A stretch of 64,000 nt of DNA from Planctomyces sp. SH-PL62 (GTDB taxonomy: Bacteria > Planctomycetota > Planctomycetia > Planctomycetales > Planctomycetaceae), in contig CAMDEA010000011.1 of the NCBI GenBank assembly GCA_945893045.1, forward strand, positions 18,984-82,983, given 5' to 3'. How positions within the stretch are numbered: position 1 is the stretch's first letter; each line of letters starts with the position of its first letter. The translations under genes were made by a program, and so were the position numbers. This document shows positions 63,910 to 64,000 of the stretch, one piece after another. The notes under the pieces are model-generated. The model did not search any database. It worked only from the letters and a program-made list of their open reading frames with translations, and was not told where the DNA came from.

Positions 63910-64000
63910 CAGGCGGGGAAGGCGACCTCTGACTGCGGTGGAGCCGTGTGAACCGGGTCAGATCCTAACCGAAGCAGCCCTAAGCGATGTGCTTTCAGGT
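63910..64000 (+). ncRNA. ffs: Bacterial SRP RNA (4.5S type), 3' end cut by window edge
   Basis: The stretch GGGTCAGATCC (63955 on) then CGAAGCAGCC matches the conserved internal loop and helix 8 of SRP RNA. It scaffolds Ffh for membrane targeting. The 5' end is estimated by comparison with the 114-nt E. coli RNA; the 3' arm lies outside. Confidence 0.75.

Overview
The window looks like chromosomal DNA of a planctomycete. The evidence is high GC, several families typical of that phylum (DUF1080 glycosidase-like, Pirellula/Verrucomicrobium-type cytochrome with dehydrogenase-like propeller, DUF6797/multihaem cytochrome, ThuA-like, DUF1559, DUF885), many secreted proteins, and short operons on both strands. 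I see no prophage, plasmid or CRISPR. All calls come from reading the sequence; no database search was run.

Layout. 1-11.9 kb: a cut DUF1080 gene, an HpnH-type radical SAM enzyme, a secreted isoaspartyl peptidase, FabF, an alpha/beta hydrolase, a large PVC-type cytochrome, a secreted metallopeptidase-like protein and a second radical SAM protein. 11.9-12.6 kb: a RAYT (REP-associated tyrosine transposase) with one in-frame stop, flanked by REP hairpins. 12.6-19.6 kb: two very large secreted proteins on the minus strand, double ThuA + LamG and DUF6797 + five CxxCH motifs, joined at an A9 run plus hairpin that could act as a -1 slippage site. 19.8-26.5 kb: DUF885 peptidase, a DUF1559 gene with an in-frame TGA, a two-domain hydrolase, and an ArsM-like methyltransferase followed by a GAF protein. 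26.9-31.6 kb: a polysaccharide operon (flippase, AsnB, O-antigen ligase). 31.6-34.6 kb: ndk, carA, tgt on the minus strand. 34.9-43.2 kb: an outer-membrane-like protein, a cupin, a 1350-residue FHA/PQQ membrane protein and, divergently, ExbB-ExbD-ExbD. 43.2-51.5 kb: nitrilase-family amidase, CAX antiporter, thioesterase, membrane spermidine-synthase-like protein, THUMP-like methyltransferase, sulfotransferase-like protein and a secreted esterase. 51.5-60 kb: a membrane protein, a toroid protein with CxxCH, isochorismatase-like and CocE-like secreted hydrolases and a kinase fused to a degenerate receiver. 60-64 kb: tRNA-Gly(GCC), tig, tadA, glgC and the start of an SRP RNA.

The most unusual signal is a dense set of short palindromes. 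Seventeen share one design: 5'-GTAG or GTGG followed at once by a 7-8 bp stem with a 3-5 nt loop, normally as two inverted copies. This is the REP/BIME architecture recognised by RAYT transposases, and a RAYT relic lies among copies of one family. At least nine stem sequences share the design. Six of the elements lie inside reading frames and are translated as extra peptides, four of them in the two large secreted proteins if the junction copy is counted. Others supply the stop codon of the gene they follow. This suggests that REP spread has been reshaping protein sequences and gene ends here.
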